Positions 45,231 to 54,858 of a DNA stretch of 64,000 bases are shown here, piece after piece. The DNA comes from Prescottella sp. R16 (GTDB lineage Bacteria; Actinomycetota; Actinomycetes; Mycobacteriales; Mycobacteriaceae): assembly GCF_030656875.1 (NCBI RefSeq), contig NZ_CP130943.1, positions 4,340,001-4,404,000 on the forward strand. Reading direction: 5' to 3'. The notes beneath the pieces are model-generated. The model was not told where the DNA came from and ran no database searches. It saw only the letters and a list, made by a program, of their open reading frames with translations. Made by a program: the position numbers and the translations under genes. The stretch's first letter is position 1. The number at the start of each line of letters is the position of its first letter.

Positions 45231-46832
45231 ATGAAACTCGTCTCCCCTGTCTCCCTCCTCGCGCTCGTACCGTTCGCCCTGGCTGCCTGCACCGCCCCGG
45301 CCCCGACCGGCGGCGACAGCGCCTCCCTCGTCCTCGCGGACGGCTACGAACTCGGCCACTACAACCCTGTCGCCGGTTACGGGGAAGCCGGCGAGGCGAA
45401 GATGTACGACGGCCTCGTGCGGCTGACCGGCGGCGTGGACCGGGGCATCCCCGCCCTCGAGCCCGCACTCGCTGCCGAACCGCCGGTTCCCGACGCCGAT
45501 GCACGGGTGTGGACCGTGCGACTGCGCGACGACGTCCGGTTCACCGACGGCACCTCCTTCGGCCCCGAGGACGTCGTCGCCACCTATCGGGCGATCCTCG
45601 ACCCGGCGTCGGCGTCACCGCTGGCGACGTCGTACGCCATGCTCGAGTCCGTCGAGGCCACCGGCCCGGACACGGTGGAGTTCCGGCTCGCGTACCCGTA
45701 CGCCCCGTGGCCCACCAAACTGCTCCTCGGTATCGCCCCGTCCGAACGGCTCACCGGCGGCCCGGCCGAGCAGTCCACCCTCAACAGCGAACCGGTCGGT
45801 ACGGGCCCCTACCGGCTGGTGTCGCTGCGTCCGGACCAGGCGGTCTTCGAAGCCAACGAGAACTACTGGGACGGCGCCCCACAGGTGAAGAAGCTCACCG
45901 TCGTGTACGTGCCCGACGACAACGCCCGCGCACAGCGCACGGCGGCCGGGGAACTCGACGGTGCGAACCTCCCACCGCTCCTGGCGAACACGTTCGCCGG
46001 CCGCCCCGGCTACGAGGTGGTCGCGAACCGGTCGGCGGACTGGCGCGGCGTGACCCTGCCGCCCGACAATCCGGTCACCGCCGACCCTGCGATGCGGACG
46101 GCGCTCAACCTGGCCGTGGACCGCGACGTGATGGTGACGAGCATTCTCGGCGGGCACGGCCGGGCGGCGTCGACCCCGGTGCCCGAGGTCTACGGCGACA
46201 CCTACGAGGCGTCCGCCGTCTTCCCGTTCGATCCTGCACGCGCGGCGCAACTGCTGGACGACGCCGGATGGCGGCCGGGGCCCGACGGGGTCCGCGGCAG
46301 GAACGGCGTCCGTGCCGAGTTCACCGTCATGTACTTCCCGCAGGAGACACTGCGCCGGGATCTGGCGCAGGCGTTCGCATCGGACGTATCGAAGATCGGG
46401 GTGCGGGTGAACGTCGCGGCCGTGGACCGCAACGTGTTCCCCGGCCGGCTCACCACCGAGGCGGGACTGCTCGGCGGCGGCGACCTGCCGTACGACCCGG
46501 ACACGCAGTTGTACTCGACGCTGCACTCGTCGTACGCGCAACCGGGCGTGGGCAGCGGCTACGACAACGCTTCCGGCTACGTGAACCTGGACATCGACCG
46601 GGCACTCGACGATGCCCGCCGCAGCGTCGACCCCATGGCCCGCGCCGCCGACTACCGCGCCGTCCAGACCGCGTACGTCGCCGATCCCGGCTACGTGATG
46701 CTGGTGTTCCTCGACCACACGTACGTGCAGCGCACCGACGGCTGGACCGGGTCGACCCCGATCCTCGAACCGCACAGTCACGGCGTCGGCTGGGGTCCGT
46801 GGTGGAACCTGCGGGCCTGGACCCGCCCGTGA
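45231..46832 (+). CDS. Family-5 ABC transporter substrate-binding lipoprotein (probable nickel or peptide)
   Basis: A 533-residue extracytoplasmic binding protein. The signal peptide ends in ALAAC (Cys about residue 20). Family-5 marks: KMYDGLVRLTGG, WTVRLRDDVRFTDGTSFGPE with DVVATYRAILDP, VGTGPYRLVSLRPDQAVFEA and RTALNLAVDRDVM. The C-terminus has PHSHGVGWGPWWNL, a possible metal-binding His pair. Divergence from the urease operon suggests nickel (free or chelated) as cargo, but oligopeptide is not excluded. The start is ATG 45231 behind GGAAGG. Confidence 0.78.
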   Translation: MKLVSPVSLLALVPFALAACTAPAPTGGDSASLVLADGYELGHYNPVAGYGEAGEAKMYDGLVRLTGGVDRGIPALEPALAAEPPVPDADARVWTVRLRDDVRFTDGTSFGPEDVVATYRAILDPASASPLATSYAMLESVEATGPDTVEFRLAYPYAPWPTKLLLGIAPSERLTGGPAEQSTLNSEPVGTGPYRLVSLRPDQAVFEANENYWDGAPQVKKLTVVYVPDDNARAQRTAAGELDGANLPPLLANTFAGRPGYEVVANRSADWRGVTLPPDNPVTADPAMRTALNLAVDRDVMVTSILGGHGRAASTPVPEVYGDTYEASAVFPFDPARAAQLLDDAGWRPGPDGVRGRNGVRAEFTVMYFPQETLRRDLAQAFASDVSKIGVRVNVAAVDRNVFPGRLTTEAGLLGGGDLPYDPDTQLYSTLHSSYAQPGVGSGYDNASGYVNLDIDRALDDARRSVDPMARAADYRAVQTAYVADPGYVMLVFLDHTYVQRTDGWTGSTPILEPHSHGVGWGPWWNLRAWTRP

Positions 46833-47800
46833 CGGCCACGTCCCGAATGGTGCTGCGCCGCATCGTCTTCGCCGGACCACTGCTCGTGGCGGTGTCGGCA
46901 GGGCTGTTCGCGCTCGCATCCCTCTCCCCGTTCGATCCCCTCGCCGGCTACCTCGGCGACCGCTACCTGACCACCAGCGACGCCGACCGCGCCCGGCTCG
47001 CCGACGAACTCGGCCTGCACGACCCGTGGTGGACGACGTACGGGCACTGGGTCCGGGGCCTGCTGTCCGGCGACCTCGGTGTCTCCCGCAGCTTCGGGCA
47101 ACCGGTGGCGACCGTGATCGCCGAGCGTCTGCCGTGGACACTGCTGCTGGCCTGTCTGGGTCTCGGGCTGGCGATCGCGGCGTCGTTCGTGCTCGGGGTG
47201 TGGTCCGGTGCCCGGCCGGGCGGTCTGCCGGACCGGGTGGTGACGCCACTCGCCTCCGTCGTGCAGGCGACGCCGCCGTTCGTGCTGTCCCTCGGCGCGG
47301 TCGCGGTGTTCGCGCTCTCGCTGGGCTGGCTGCCCGTCGCCGGTCTCACCGACGCCGGCGCCGGTCCCACGTTCGGCCAGGTGGCCGAGCACCTGGTGCT
47401 GCCGGTGATCGTGCTCGCGGTCTCCCAGGTGCCGTGGCTGACGATGTCGGTACGACAGTCGGTGCGCGACGCGATCGGGTCGGACGCCGTGCGCGGTGCC
47501 CGGGCCCGCGGCATCCCCGAACGGACGATCCTGCTGCGGCACATCGTCCCGGTGGCGCTGGGGCCGTTCGTGACCGTGATCGGTCTACGGCTACCGGAAG
47601 TCGTCGTCGGCGCCGCGGTCGTCGAGGAAGTGTTCTCCTGGCCCGGGATCGCCGGGGCGGTGGTCACATCCGCGCGTGAACTCGACTTCCCGCTCCTCGC
47701 GGCCCTCACCGTCGGCACCACGTCGATCGTGCTGATCGGATCGCTGCTCTCCGATGTCGCGCTGACACGGCTCGATCCGCGGGTGCGCGCCGATGGCTAG
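46829..47800 (+). CDS. Dpp/Nik-type ABC transporter permease 1
   Basis: A 323-residue permease with six membrane helices. The layout LADELGLHDPWWTTYGHWVR followed by GLLSGDLGVSRSFGQPV is the DppB/NikB signature, and the EAA loop is DAVRGARARGIPERTILLRH. It starts at GTG 46829, overlapping the binding-protein stop (GTGA). It forms a heterodimer with the next permease. Confidence 0.86.
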   Translation: MTATSRMVLRRIVFAGPLLVAVSAGLFALASLSPFDPLAGYLGDRYLTTSDADRARLADELGLHDPWWTTYGHWVRGLLSGDLGVSRSFGQPVATVIAERLPWTLLLACLGLGLAIAASFVLGVWSGARPGGLPDRVVTPLASVVQATPPFVLSLGAVAVFALSLGWLPVAGLTDAGAGPTFGQVAEHLVLPVIVLAVSQVPWLTMSVRQSVRDAIGSDAVRGARARGIPERTILLRHIVPVALGPFVTVIGLRLPEVVVGAAVVEEVFSWPGIAGAVVTSARELDFPLLAALTVGTTSIVLIGSLLSDVALTRLDPRVRADG

Positions 47801-48629
47801 GTTCGCTCGCCTCGACCGGCGACTCCTCGTGTCGGTGATCGTGCTCGTCGCGATCGGCGCGTACGCGGTCCTGGTGCCGTGGCTGGCCGGCGTCGACGAT
47901 CGCCTCACCGATTTCGCCGACGCCCGGCTGGCACCGAGCGCCGAGCACTGGTTCGGCACCGACACTGCCGGACGCGACCTGTTCGTCCGGGTCGCCGCCG
48001 GGCTCCGGGTGTCCCTGTTCGTCGCCGTGGTGTGTGCCGTCGCGTCCACCGTCCTGGGCACCGGAATCGGTGTCGCCGCTGCCACTTTCGGCGGACGGAC
48101 GGACCGGGTCGTGATGCGTGTCGTCGACGGCGTCAACGCGCTTCCCCATCTGCTGCTGGGGATCGTCGTGGTGGCCCTCTTCCGGGGCGACATCGTGGCG
48201 ATCGTCGCGTCGATCGCGCTCACCCACTGGACGCAGGTCGCACGCATCACCCGGTCCGAGGTCCTCGGGACACGAGATCGCGAGTACATCGACGCCGCCC
48301 GACTCGCGGGGGCCGGGCACCTGCACATCGTGCGGCACCATCTGCTGCCCGCGGCGGCCGGTCAGGCACTCGTCGCGGCCACCATGCTGCTCCCGCACGC
48401 CATCTGGCACGAAACCACCCTGTCGTTCCTGGGTCTCGGTCTTCCCCCGCACCAGCCGTCCCTGGGAACGATTCTGCAGGAAGCACGTTCGACACTGTTG
48501 CTCGGTGGCTGGTGGGTGCTCGTCTTCCCGTCGCTCCTGCTGATCGCCGCCACGCTCGCGGTCGTCGGTGTCGGGGCGGCGCTGCGCGACCGCATCAGCC
48601 CACCGATCCTCGAGAGGACCCCGCGATGA
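47793..48629 (+). CDS. Dpp/Nik-type ABC transporter permease 2
   Basis: A 278-residue permease of the DppC/NikC type. The family block HWFGTDTAGRDLFVRVAAGL lies near residue 55, the EAA loop is YIDAARLAGAGHLHIVRHHL, and about six helices are predicted. It overlaps permease 1 by 8 bp and the ATPase start by 4 bp (ATGA). Confidence 0.87.
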   Translation: MARFARLDRRLLVSVIVLVAIGAYAVLVPWLAGVDDRLTDFADARLAPSAEHWFGTDTAGRDLFVRVAAGLRVSLFVAVVCAVASTVLGTGIGVAAATFGGRTDRVVMRVVDGVNALPHLLLGIVVVALFRGDIVAIVASIALTHWTQVARITRSEVLGTRDREYIDAARLAGAGHLHIVRHHLLPAAAGQALVAATMLLPHAIWHETTLSFLGLGLPPHQPSLGTILQEARSTLLLGGWWVLVFPSLLLIAATLAVVGVGAALRDRISPPILERTPR

Positions 48630-49555
48630 CCACCGCACTCACCGTCGACTCCCTCACGGTTCGGATCCCGGTCGACACCGGTGTCGTGCATGCCGCCACC
48701 GACGTGGGCCTGGCCCTCACCGCCGGATCCGTGCATGCCCTCGTCGGTGAATCGGGGTGCGGCAAATCGATCGTCGCGGCGGCGATCGGCGGGCTGCTGC
48801 CCTCGAATGCCCGGGTGTCCGGCTCCGTCCGGTTGTCCGGTCCGGGCACCGACCCGATCGAGATCGTGGGCGCCTCCGAACGCCTCCTGCGGACTGTACG
48901 GGGGCGACGGATCGCACTGGTCCCCCAGTCCGCGTCGACCTACCTGACACCGGTCCGCACCGTCGGCAGCCAGCTGGACGAGACCGTGAAGCACCTCGGC
49001 AGCCGGTACACCGCGGCGGACCTCCTCGACCGGGTCGGCCTGGACGCCGGCTGCCGGGACCTGTACCCGCACGAGTTGTCCGGCGGGATGGCGCAGCGGG
49101 CCGCGGTCGCATTCGCCGTAGCGGCGGATCCCGACGTGATCGTCGCCGACGAACCGACGTCCCACCTGGATCCCGCTCTCGGCGAACGGATCCTGACCCT
49201 CCTCGACGGCTGTGCCGCGGCCGGCGCCGCCGTCCTGCTGATCACCCACGACCTCGCCGCCGCCCAGGGGCACGCGGACACGGTGTCGGTGATGTATGCC
49301 GGACGGATCCTCGAATCCGGTCCGGCTGCAGAGGTTCTCGACGATCCGTGGCACGACTACACCAAGGACCTGATGGCCGCCCTGCCCCGGAACGGACTGC
49401 ATCCCATACCCGGGTCGCCGCCCGAACCGACCGACCTGCCCGACGACTGCGTCTACCACCTGCGCAGGCCGGGTACCGCGTTCTCGGGCGGTCCGACGCA
49501 CCTGGTCCGGGCGGGCGACCGGACGATCCGCACCCGTGTCGGAGCCGGATCGTGA
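48626..49555 (+). CDS. Dpp/Nik-type ABC transporter ATPase 1
   Basis: A 309-residue ATPase. Walker A is VGESGCGKSIVA, the signature ELSGGMAQRAAVA, Walker B VIVADEPTSHLDP, and the switch His is in LITHDLAAAQ. The late segment resembles the oligopeptide/dipeptide C-terminal domain but has just one Cys (LPDDCVYHL), so an iron-sulfur cluster is unlikely. Start ATG 48626, overlapping the permease. Confidence 0.88.
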   Translation: MTTALTVDSLTVRIPVDTGVVHAATDVGLALTAGSVHALVGESGCGKSIVAAAIGGLLPSNARVSGSVRLSGPGTDPIEIVGASERLLRTVRGRRIALVPQSASTYLTPVRTVGSQLDETVKHLGSRYTAADLLDRVGLDAGCRDLYPHELSGGMAQRAAVAFAVAADPDVIVADEPTSHLDPALGERILTLLDGCAAAGAAVLLITHDLAAAQGHADTVSVMYAGRILESGPAAEVLDDPWHDYTKDLMAALPRNGLHPIPGSPPEPTDLPDDCVYHLRRPGTAFSGGPTHLVRAGDRTIRTRVGAGS

Positions 49556-50256
49556 GCCTGGTCGCCGCGCAGGTACGCGCCGGGCACCGGCCGGGTCTCC
49601 CCGTACTCGACGGCGTGGACCTGGAGATTCCGGGCGGACGCACGATCGGGCTCACCGGGCCGTCCGGCGTCGGGAAGACGACGTTGGCGCGGGTGTGCGC
49701 ACTGCTGCACCGCCCGTGGTCGGGCCGGGTGTGCATCGACGGTGTCGACGTGACGGGCCGGGCGGAGGCGTCACCGGAAACCCGGCGGGCCGTCGCGATG
49801 CTGTTCCAGTCCCCACGACAGTCGACGTCCCCGCGTCTGACACTCGAGCGGATCATCACCGAGCCGCTGTTGCTGTCCCGGGTCCCCCGGGCCGACCGTT
49901 CGCCCCTCGTCCGCGACGCCGCGGCGCGCGTGGGGCTCACCGGCGACCTCCTGTCCCGACGCCCCCATCAGGTGAGCGACGGGCAACTGCAACGAGCCTG
50001 TCTCGCACGGGCGCTGGTGCAACGGCCCCGCTATCTGATCTGCGACGAGATGACCGCGATGCTCGACCCTGCGACCACCGCAGCCCTCGTCGCGGTGCTG
50101 CGTGAAGAAACCCGTGCGGGCCTCGGTGTGCTTGCCGTCAGCCACGACCACACACTGCTGCACGCGTGGGCCGACAGTATCGTCGAACTCCGTACCCGAC
50201 CCGCCTCCCGTGCTCCCGAGGCCGAACTCCCGAAAACGCATATCGGACAGATCTGA
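49552..50256 (+). CDS. Dpp/Nik-type ABC transporter ATPase 2
   Basis: A 234-residue ATPase, NikE/DppF-like. Walker A is LTGPSGVGKTTLA, the signature is QVSDGQLQRACLARAL (Asp in place of the usual second Gly), Walker B YLICDEMTAMLDP, and the switch His is in AVSHDHTLL. The altered signature is odd but does occur in some two-ATPase transporters, where one site is degenerate. Start GTG 49552, overlapping ATPase 1 (GTGA). Confidence 0.85.
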   Translation: MSLVAAQVRAGHRPGLPVLDGVDLEIPGGRTIGLTGPSGVGKTTLARVCALLHRPWSGRVCIDGVDVTGRAEASPETRRAVAMLFQSPRQSTSPRLTLERIITEPLLLSRVPRADRSPLVRDAAARVGLTGDLLSRRPHQVSDGQLQRACLARALVQRPRYLICDEMTAMLDPATTAALVAVLREETRAGLGVLAVSHDHTLLHAWADSIVELRTRPASRAPEAELPKTHIGQI

Positions 50257-50308
50257 TCGCGTACCCGGAACCGCCTCGGACCGGCCGCCGCACCTGCTTC
50301 AATCGAGT

Positions 50309-51922
50309 ATGCAGACCGGCACCGGTTCGCGTGCGACGCTCGTGCTCGCGACGCTCGCGGCAGGGCAGTTCCTCATGACCCTCGACAGTTCCGTGATGAA
50401 CGTGTCGATGGCGACGGTCGCGTCCGATCTGGGCACGACCGTCACCGGCATCCAGACGGCGATCACCCTGTACACGCTCGTCATGGCGGCGTTGATGATC
50501 ACGGGTGGCCGGATCGGCAGCATCGTCGGCCGCCGCCGGGCGTTCGGGGTCGGGCTGGTCGTCTACGGATGCGGTTCGCTGACCACCGCACTGGCCCCGA
50601 ACCTGACGGTCCTGCTCGTCGGATGGTCACTGCTCGAGGGCATCGGCGCGGCCCTCATCATGCCCGCGATCGTGGCCCTGGTCGCAGCCAACTTCTCCGC
50701 CGAGAAACGCTCGGGTGCATATGGTCTGGTGGCCGCATCGGGTGCGGCGGCAGTGGCGGCAGGACCGCTGATCGGTGGCGCGGTCACGACGTTCGCGTCG
50801 TGGCGGTACGTCTTCGCCGGGGAAGTCGTCCTGGTGCTGCTGATCCTGCCGGTACTCCGGCGCATCGACGACGCTCCCCCGGCCCCGGCGCGCCTCGACA
50901 TCGTCGGGTCGGTGTTGTCGGCGGCCGGGCTGGGCCTCGTGGTGTTCGGTGTGCTGAGGTCCGGCGAATGGGGATGGGTGCGCGGCCACGGCAGCGGGCC
51001 GGAGATCCTGGGCCTGTCGCCGGTGTTCTGGCTGCTCCTCGGGGGCATGCTGGTGGTCTACGCGTTCGCGCGCCGGGAGGCGCATCTGCTGCGGAGCGGA
51101 CGCGAACCCCTCCTCGACACCCGCCTGCTCGCCGTCCGACAGCTCTCCGGTGGTCTCACGATGTTCTTCGCACAGTTCATGATTCAGGCGGGCGTGTTCT
51201 TCACCGTCCCCCTGTTCCTGTCGGTGGTGCTGGAACTGGACGCGTTGCAGACCGGGGTGCGGTTGGTTCCACTGTCGGTGGCGTTACTGGTCACCGCGGT
51301 CGGTATCCCCCGGCTGCGGTCGCACGCCGATCCGCGGCGGGTGGTGCGCCTGGGGCTGGCGTCGATGACGGTCGGCATCGTGATTCTCGCGGCCGGCATG
51401 GATCCGGGTGCGAACGCCGCCGTCGTCGCGGTTCCGATGCTGCTGATGGGCCTGGGCCTGGGTGCTCTCGCCTCCCAGCTCGGAGCGGTCACCGTCTCCG
51501 CCGTCCCGGACGACCGCAGCGCCGAGGTCGGCGGACTGCAGAACACCGCAACGAACCTCGGTGCGTCCCTCGGCACCGCCCTCATCGGATCGGTGCTCAT
51601 CGCGACACTCGGCACGTCCGTCGCCCAGGGGCTCCGGGCCGACCCGCGGGTTCCGCCGTCCGTACTGCAACAGGCGGACGTCGAACTCGCGGAAGGGATC
51701 CCGTTCGTCGGCGACACACAGCTCCGCACCGCGCTGGACGACGCAGGTGTGGACCCGGCGGCCGCGGACGCCGTCGTCGAGGCAAACTCCGACGCCCGCC
51801 TCACGGCACTGCAGAGCGCGTTCGCGGTGACGGCACTGCTGGCCGCCGGCGCCCTGTTCTTCACCGGGCGGATACCCCGACGGCCCGTCGGAGCGCGGGA
51901 CGACGCACCCGCGCCGACGTGA
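50309..51922 (+). CDS. MFS drug/metabolite exporter (DHA2, 14-helix type)
   Basis: A 537-residue membrane protein with about 14 helices. The start LATLAAGQFLMTLDSSVMNV matches the DHA2 (EmrB/QacA) family; the A-motif is GGRIGSIVGRRRAFG and motif C is in VAASGAAAVAAGPLIGG. It likely exports a drug or metabolite by proton antiport. It follows the ABC cassette by 52 bp on the same strand. The start ATG 50309 has no strong ribosome site. Confidence 0.85.
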   Translation: MQTGTGSRATLVLATLAAGQFLMTLDSSVMNVSMATVASDLGTTVTGIQTAITLYTLVMAALMITGGRIGSIVGRRRAFGVGLVVYGCGSLTTALAPNLTVLLVGWSLLEGIGAALIMPAIVALVAANFSAEKRSGAYGLVAASGAAAVAAGPLIGGAVTTFASWRYVFAGEVVLVLLILPVLRRIDDAPPAPARLDIVGSVLSAAGLGLVVFGVLRSGEWGWVRGHGSGPEILGLSPVFWLLLGGMLVVYAFARREAHLLRSGREPLLDTRLLAVRQLSGGLTMFFAQFMIQAGVFFTVPLFLSVVLELDALQTGVRLVPLSVALLVTAVGIPRLRSHADPRRVVRLGLASMTVGIVILAAGMDPGANAAVVAVPMLLMGLGLGALASQLGAVTVSAVPDDRSAEVGGLQNTATNLGASLGTALIGSVLIATLGTSVAQGLRADPRVPPSVLQQADVELAEGIPFVGDTQLRTALDDAGVDPAAADAVVEANSDARLTALQSAFAVTALLAAGALFFTGRIPRRPVGARDDAPAPT

Positions 51923-51935
51923 CCGTGCCTGCCGG

Positions 51936-52502
51936 TCAGCGCCGTCGCACGTACTCGGTGACGGACACCCCCGAGCCGAAGGTGCGGGTGTCGGCGACGT
52001 CGAACACGGTCGGCAGGTAGGTGCCCGGGGCGAACATCGGAATCCCGGCACCGAACAGCACCGGGTGACGTTTGACGACGATCCGGTCGATCTCGCCGGA
52101 GAGGAGGCTCGCCAGGGTTCCGCCACCGCACAGCCAGATGTCCGCACCCGGCTGCCGTTTCAGTTCCCGCACCGACTCGACCGGATCGGCAGCGGTCACC
52201 TCGAGGTTCTCGGCGTCGGCAGTGTGGTTGCGGGAGAACACGATCTGTCGCAGATGCCGGTACGGGCTCACCGTGCCGGGCAGGCCCACCGCGTACGTGT
52301 TCCACCCCATGAGCACCGTGTCGAACCCGGTGCACGGCTGGGCGATGCCGAGATGCTCGGCGCCGTCGGTGGGCAGTGCGTCGGCGAAGCGCGCGAGATC
52401 GGCCATGTGGTCGCCCTCGGTGGAGAAGGCGTCGAATTGCCCGTCGGGCCCGGCGATGCAGCCGTCGAGACCGGCGGCGACGTAGTACACGAGTTCACGC
52501 AT
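51936..52502 (-). CDS. Dihydrofolate-reductase-like (RibD C-terminal) protein
   Basis: A 188-residue protein of the YyaP/RibD reductase group. Family marks: VYYVAAGLDGCIAGPDGQFD, TVLMGWNTYAVGLP, and the NADPH-loop IWLCGGGTLASLL. It is probably an NADPH-dependent reductase of unknown substrate. The start is ATG 52502 with TTGGAG upstream. A large inverted repeat separates it from the divergent TetR gene, which probably represses it. Confidence 0.8.
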   Translation of the reverse strand: MRELVYYVAAGLDGCIAGPDGQFDAFSTEGDHMADLARFADALPTDGAEHLGIAQPCTGFDTVLMGWNTYAVGLPGTVSPYRHLRQIVFSRNHTADAENLEVTAADPVESVRELKRQPGADIWLCGGGTLASLLSGEIDRIVVKRHPVLFGAGIPMFAPGTYLPTVFDVADTRTFGSGVSVTEYVRRR

Positions 52503-52511
52503 TCCGACTCC

Positions 52512-52559
52512 AATCACTACAACTGTTGTGAATGGCAATGTACAACAGTTGTAGTGATT
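52512..52559. promoter_or_regulatory. Twin TetR operator between the reductase-like gene and tetR
   Basis: AATCACTACAACTGTTGT at 52512-52529 is repeated in inverted form at 52542-52559: 18-bp arms with a 12-bp spacer. Each arm also holds a palindromic half-site of the form ACAAC-N-GTTGT. Position and symmetry fit two TetR dimers on a shared promoter. Confidence 0.75.
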
Positions 52560-52576
52560 CGGCTAGGGTGTTCGAC

Positions 52577-53143
52577 ATGGCACGCAACGACGAGCGTCGG
52601 CAGCTGCTCGCCGACGCGGGCTTGACCGTCCTGGCCGATCAGGGCGCCCGCGGACTCACCCACCGCGCGGTCGACCGGGAGGCCGGCGTCCCGGTGGGCA
52701 CGACGTCGAACTACTTCCGCAGCCGGGACGCCCTCGTCGCCGGACTGGTGGCACGGATCGGAGAGCGATTGACCCCGGACGAAACGGTGCTGGCCGCGCT
52801 CTCCACCCGGGAACCGGGTCGCGAATTGTTCGCCGACTACATGCGCGACATCGTCCGGCGTCTCACCGTGAACCGTGACGTGACGCTCGCGCTGTTCGAA
52901 CTGCGGCTCGAGAGCGCCCGCAACCCGGACATCGCGGCGATGATGTCCGATTGGGGCCGAACGGGTTTCGAGGCCGATGTCGCGTTCAACACCGCGGCCG
53001 GGCTACCCGGCGGTGCGCGTGAGATCGCACTGTTCCACTACGCCGTCGACGGGCTGCTCCTCGACCGCCTCACCACACCGCTGATGCCCGACACTTCGAC
53101 GGACGAGATCGTCGACGCCCTCGTCGCAGGACTCCTGCCCTGA
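52577..53143 (+). CDS. TetR-family transcriptional regulator
   Basis: A 188-residue repressor. The helix-turn-helix is LTHRAVDREAGVPVGTTSNY (about residues 26-45), followed by the family FRSRDALVAGLVARIGERL. The C-terminal domain is ligand-binding and of unknown specificity. The start is ATG 52577, just after the twin operator. It is divergent from the DHFR-like gene, which it likely controls along with itself. Confidence 0.85.
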   Translation: MARNDERRQLLADAGLTVLADQGARGLTHRAVDREAGVPVGTTSNYFRSRDALVAGLVARIGERLTPDETVLAALSTREPGRELFADYMRDIVRRLTVNRDVTLALFELRLESARNPDIAAMMSDWGRTGFEADVAFNTAAGLPGGAREIALFHYAVDGLLLDRLTTPLMPDTSTDEIVDALVAGLLP

Positions 53144-53167
53144 CCGTCGACCCCGACCGCAGGACGG

Positions 53168-54700
53168 TCAGTCCCGCAGCATCGTCCCGGTCTCGAGGAA
53201 CCGCTCGTGGAACGAGAGTGCCTCGCCGAGCAGGTGCGGGGTGTGTCCGGCCACCGGAGCGTGCTCCGCGCGGTCGACGTAGTCGAGCAGGGCGGCCCGG
53301 TAGTCGGGGTGCGCACACTTGTCGATGACGACGCGGGACCGTTTGCGCGGGGACAGGCCACGCAGATCGGCGAGGCCCTGTTCGGTGACGAGCACCTGAA
53401 CGTCGTGCTCGGTGTGGTCGACGTGCGGGACCATCGGCACGATCGACGAGATCGCGCCGCCCTTGGCCGTCGACGGGCTCAGGAACATCGACAGGTAGCC
53501 GTTGCGGGCGAAGTCACCCGAGCCACCGATACCGTTCATGATCTTGGTGCCCATCACGTGCGTCGAGTTCACGTTGCCGTAGATGTCGGCCTCGAGCATC
53601 CCGTTCATCGCGATGATGCCGAGCCTGCGGACGACCTCCGGATGGTTGCTGATCTCCTGCGGCCGCAACACGATGTGCTTGCGGTAGAAGTCGATGTTCG
53701 ACACCAGTTCGTCGATACCGGCCTCCGACAACGCCAGTGACGTCGCCGACGCGTACCGCACGGTGCCGTGCTTGATGAGGTGCAGCATCCCGTCCTGGAT
53801 CACCTCGGAGAAACAGGTGAGTCCCTTGTGCGGGCCGGCGTCGAGGCCCTGCAGGACCGCGTTGGCGACGTTGCCGATGCCGGACTGCAGTGGCAGCAGA
53901 CCGTCCGCGGGCAGCCGGCCCTTCGAGATCTCGTACTCGAAGAAGTCGAGCACGTGCGCGGCGATGGCCTGGCTCACCTCGTCCGGCTGGGCCAGTTCAC
54001 TGGCACTGTCGCGGGCGTGCGTCTCGACGACCGCGACGACCTTGCGCGGGTCCACCTTCAGGGTGGACTGCCCGATCCGGTCCTCGACCGAGGTGATCTG
54101 GATGGGCTTGCGGTGCGGCGGCAGCGCGGTGCCGTAGTAGACGTCGTGGATGCCCGCCATCTCCTCCGGAACCCACGAGTTGACCTCGAGGATCACCCGC
54201 TCGGCGACGTCGAGCCACGTCTTGTTGTTGCCGATGGACGCGGACGGGATCAGCTCACCTGATTCGGTGATGCCGGAGATCTCGACGACCGCGACGTCGA
54301 CGTTGCCGTAGTAGCCCTCCCACACCTGTTGCGCCACGTGGGACAGGTGGATGTCGACGTAGTCCATGCGGCCGCTGTTGATGTTGCCGCGGGCGGTCGG
54401 CTCGGACTGGTAGGGCATCCGCAGGGAGATGCCGTCGACCTCGGCGAGTATGCGTTCGGTGCCGGCGGACACCGATGCACCCGTCAGCAGGTTCACGGTG
54501 AAGTTGGCGCCCTCGCCACGAACCTTCCGGATCCGCTCGGCGAGTGCCGGGATCACGTCCTTCGGGGTGCCGGCGCTGGCGAAACCACTGATCGCGACGG
54601 TGTCGTGGGGGTGGATGAACTCCACGGCGTCCCGAGCGGAAGTGATCTTCTTCCGGAACTCCGCATTACGAATCCTGGTGCCATCCACATACTGCGTCAC
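53168..54700 (-). CDS. Acetyl-CoA hydrolase/succinate-CoA transferase family protein
   Basis: A 510-residue CoA-transferase. The N-terminal family block FIHPHDTVAISGFASAGTPK, the Glu-containing CFSEVIQDGMLHLIKHGTVR, and the late GGSGDFARNGYLSMFL and VTEQGLADLRGLSPRKR are all present. Relatives such as C. glutamicum Cat move CoA between acetyl- or propionyl-CoA and succinate. A thioester on the Glu of CFSEV is the expected intermediate. The start is GTG 54700 and lacks an evident Shine-Dalgarno; it may be leaderless. Confidence 0.87.
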   Translation of the reverse strand: MTQYVDGTRIRNAEFRKKITSARDAVEFIHPHDTVAISGFASAGTPKDVIPALAERIRKVRGEGANFTVNLLTGASVSAGTERILAEVDGISLRMPYQSEPTARGNINSGRMDYVDIHLSHVAQQVWEGYYGNVDVAVVEISGITESGELIPSASIGNNKTWLDVAERVILEVNSWVPEEMAGIHDVYYGTALPPHRKPIQITSVEDRIGQSTLKVDPRKVVAVVETHARDSASELAQPDEVSQAIAAHVLDFFEYEISKGRLPADGLLPLQSGIGNVANAVLQGLDAGPHKGLTCFSEVIQDGMLHLIKHGTVRYASATSLALSEAGIDELVSNIDFYRKHIVLRPQEISNHPEVVRRLGIIAMNGMLEADIYGNVNSTHVMGTKIMNGIGGSGDFARNGYLSMFLSPSTAKGGAISSIVPMVPHVDHTEHDVQVLVTEQGLADLRGLSPRKRSRVVIDKCAHPDYRAALLDYVDRAEHAPVAGHTPHLLGEALSFHERFLETGTMLRD

Positions 54701-54858
54701 AGTGACAAGGCTAACCCCGAACCGGACGGCAACTTCCCGGTGACGGACACATGAAAACGTCCTGACGTGCGATTTCGGTCACTTCAGGGTGATGCGGATC
54801 GGTGATGTGCCCGGAATGTGCGCCGAACGCGCACCCCACCGCGACGAACTGCACCGGG

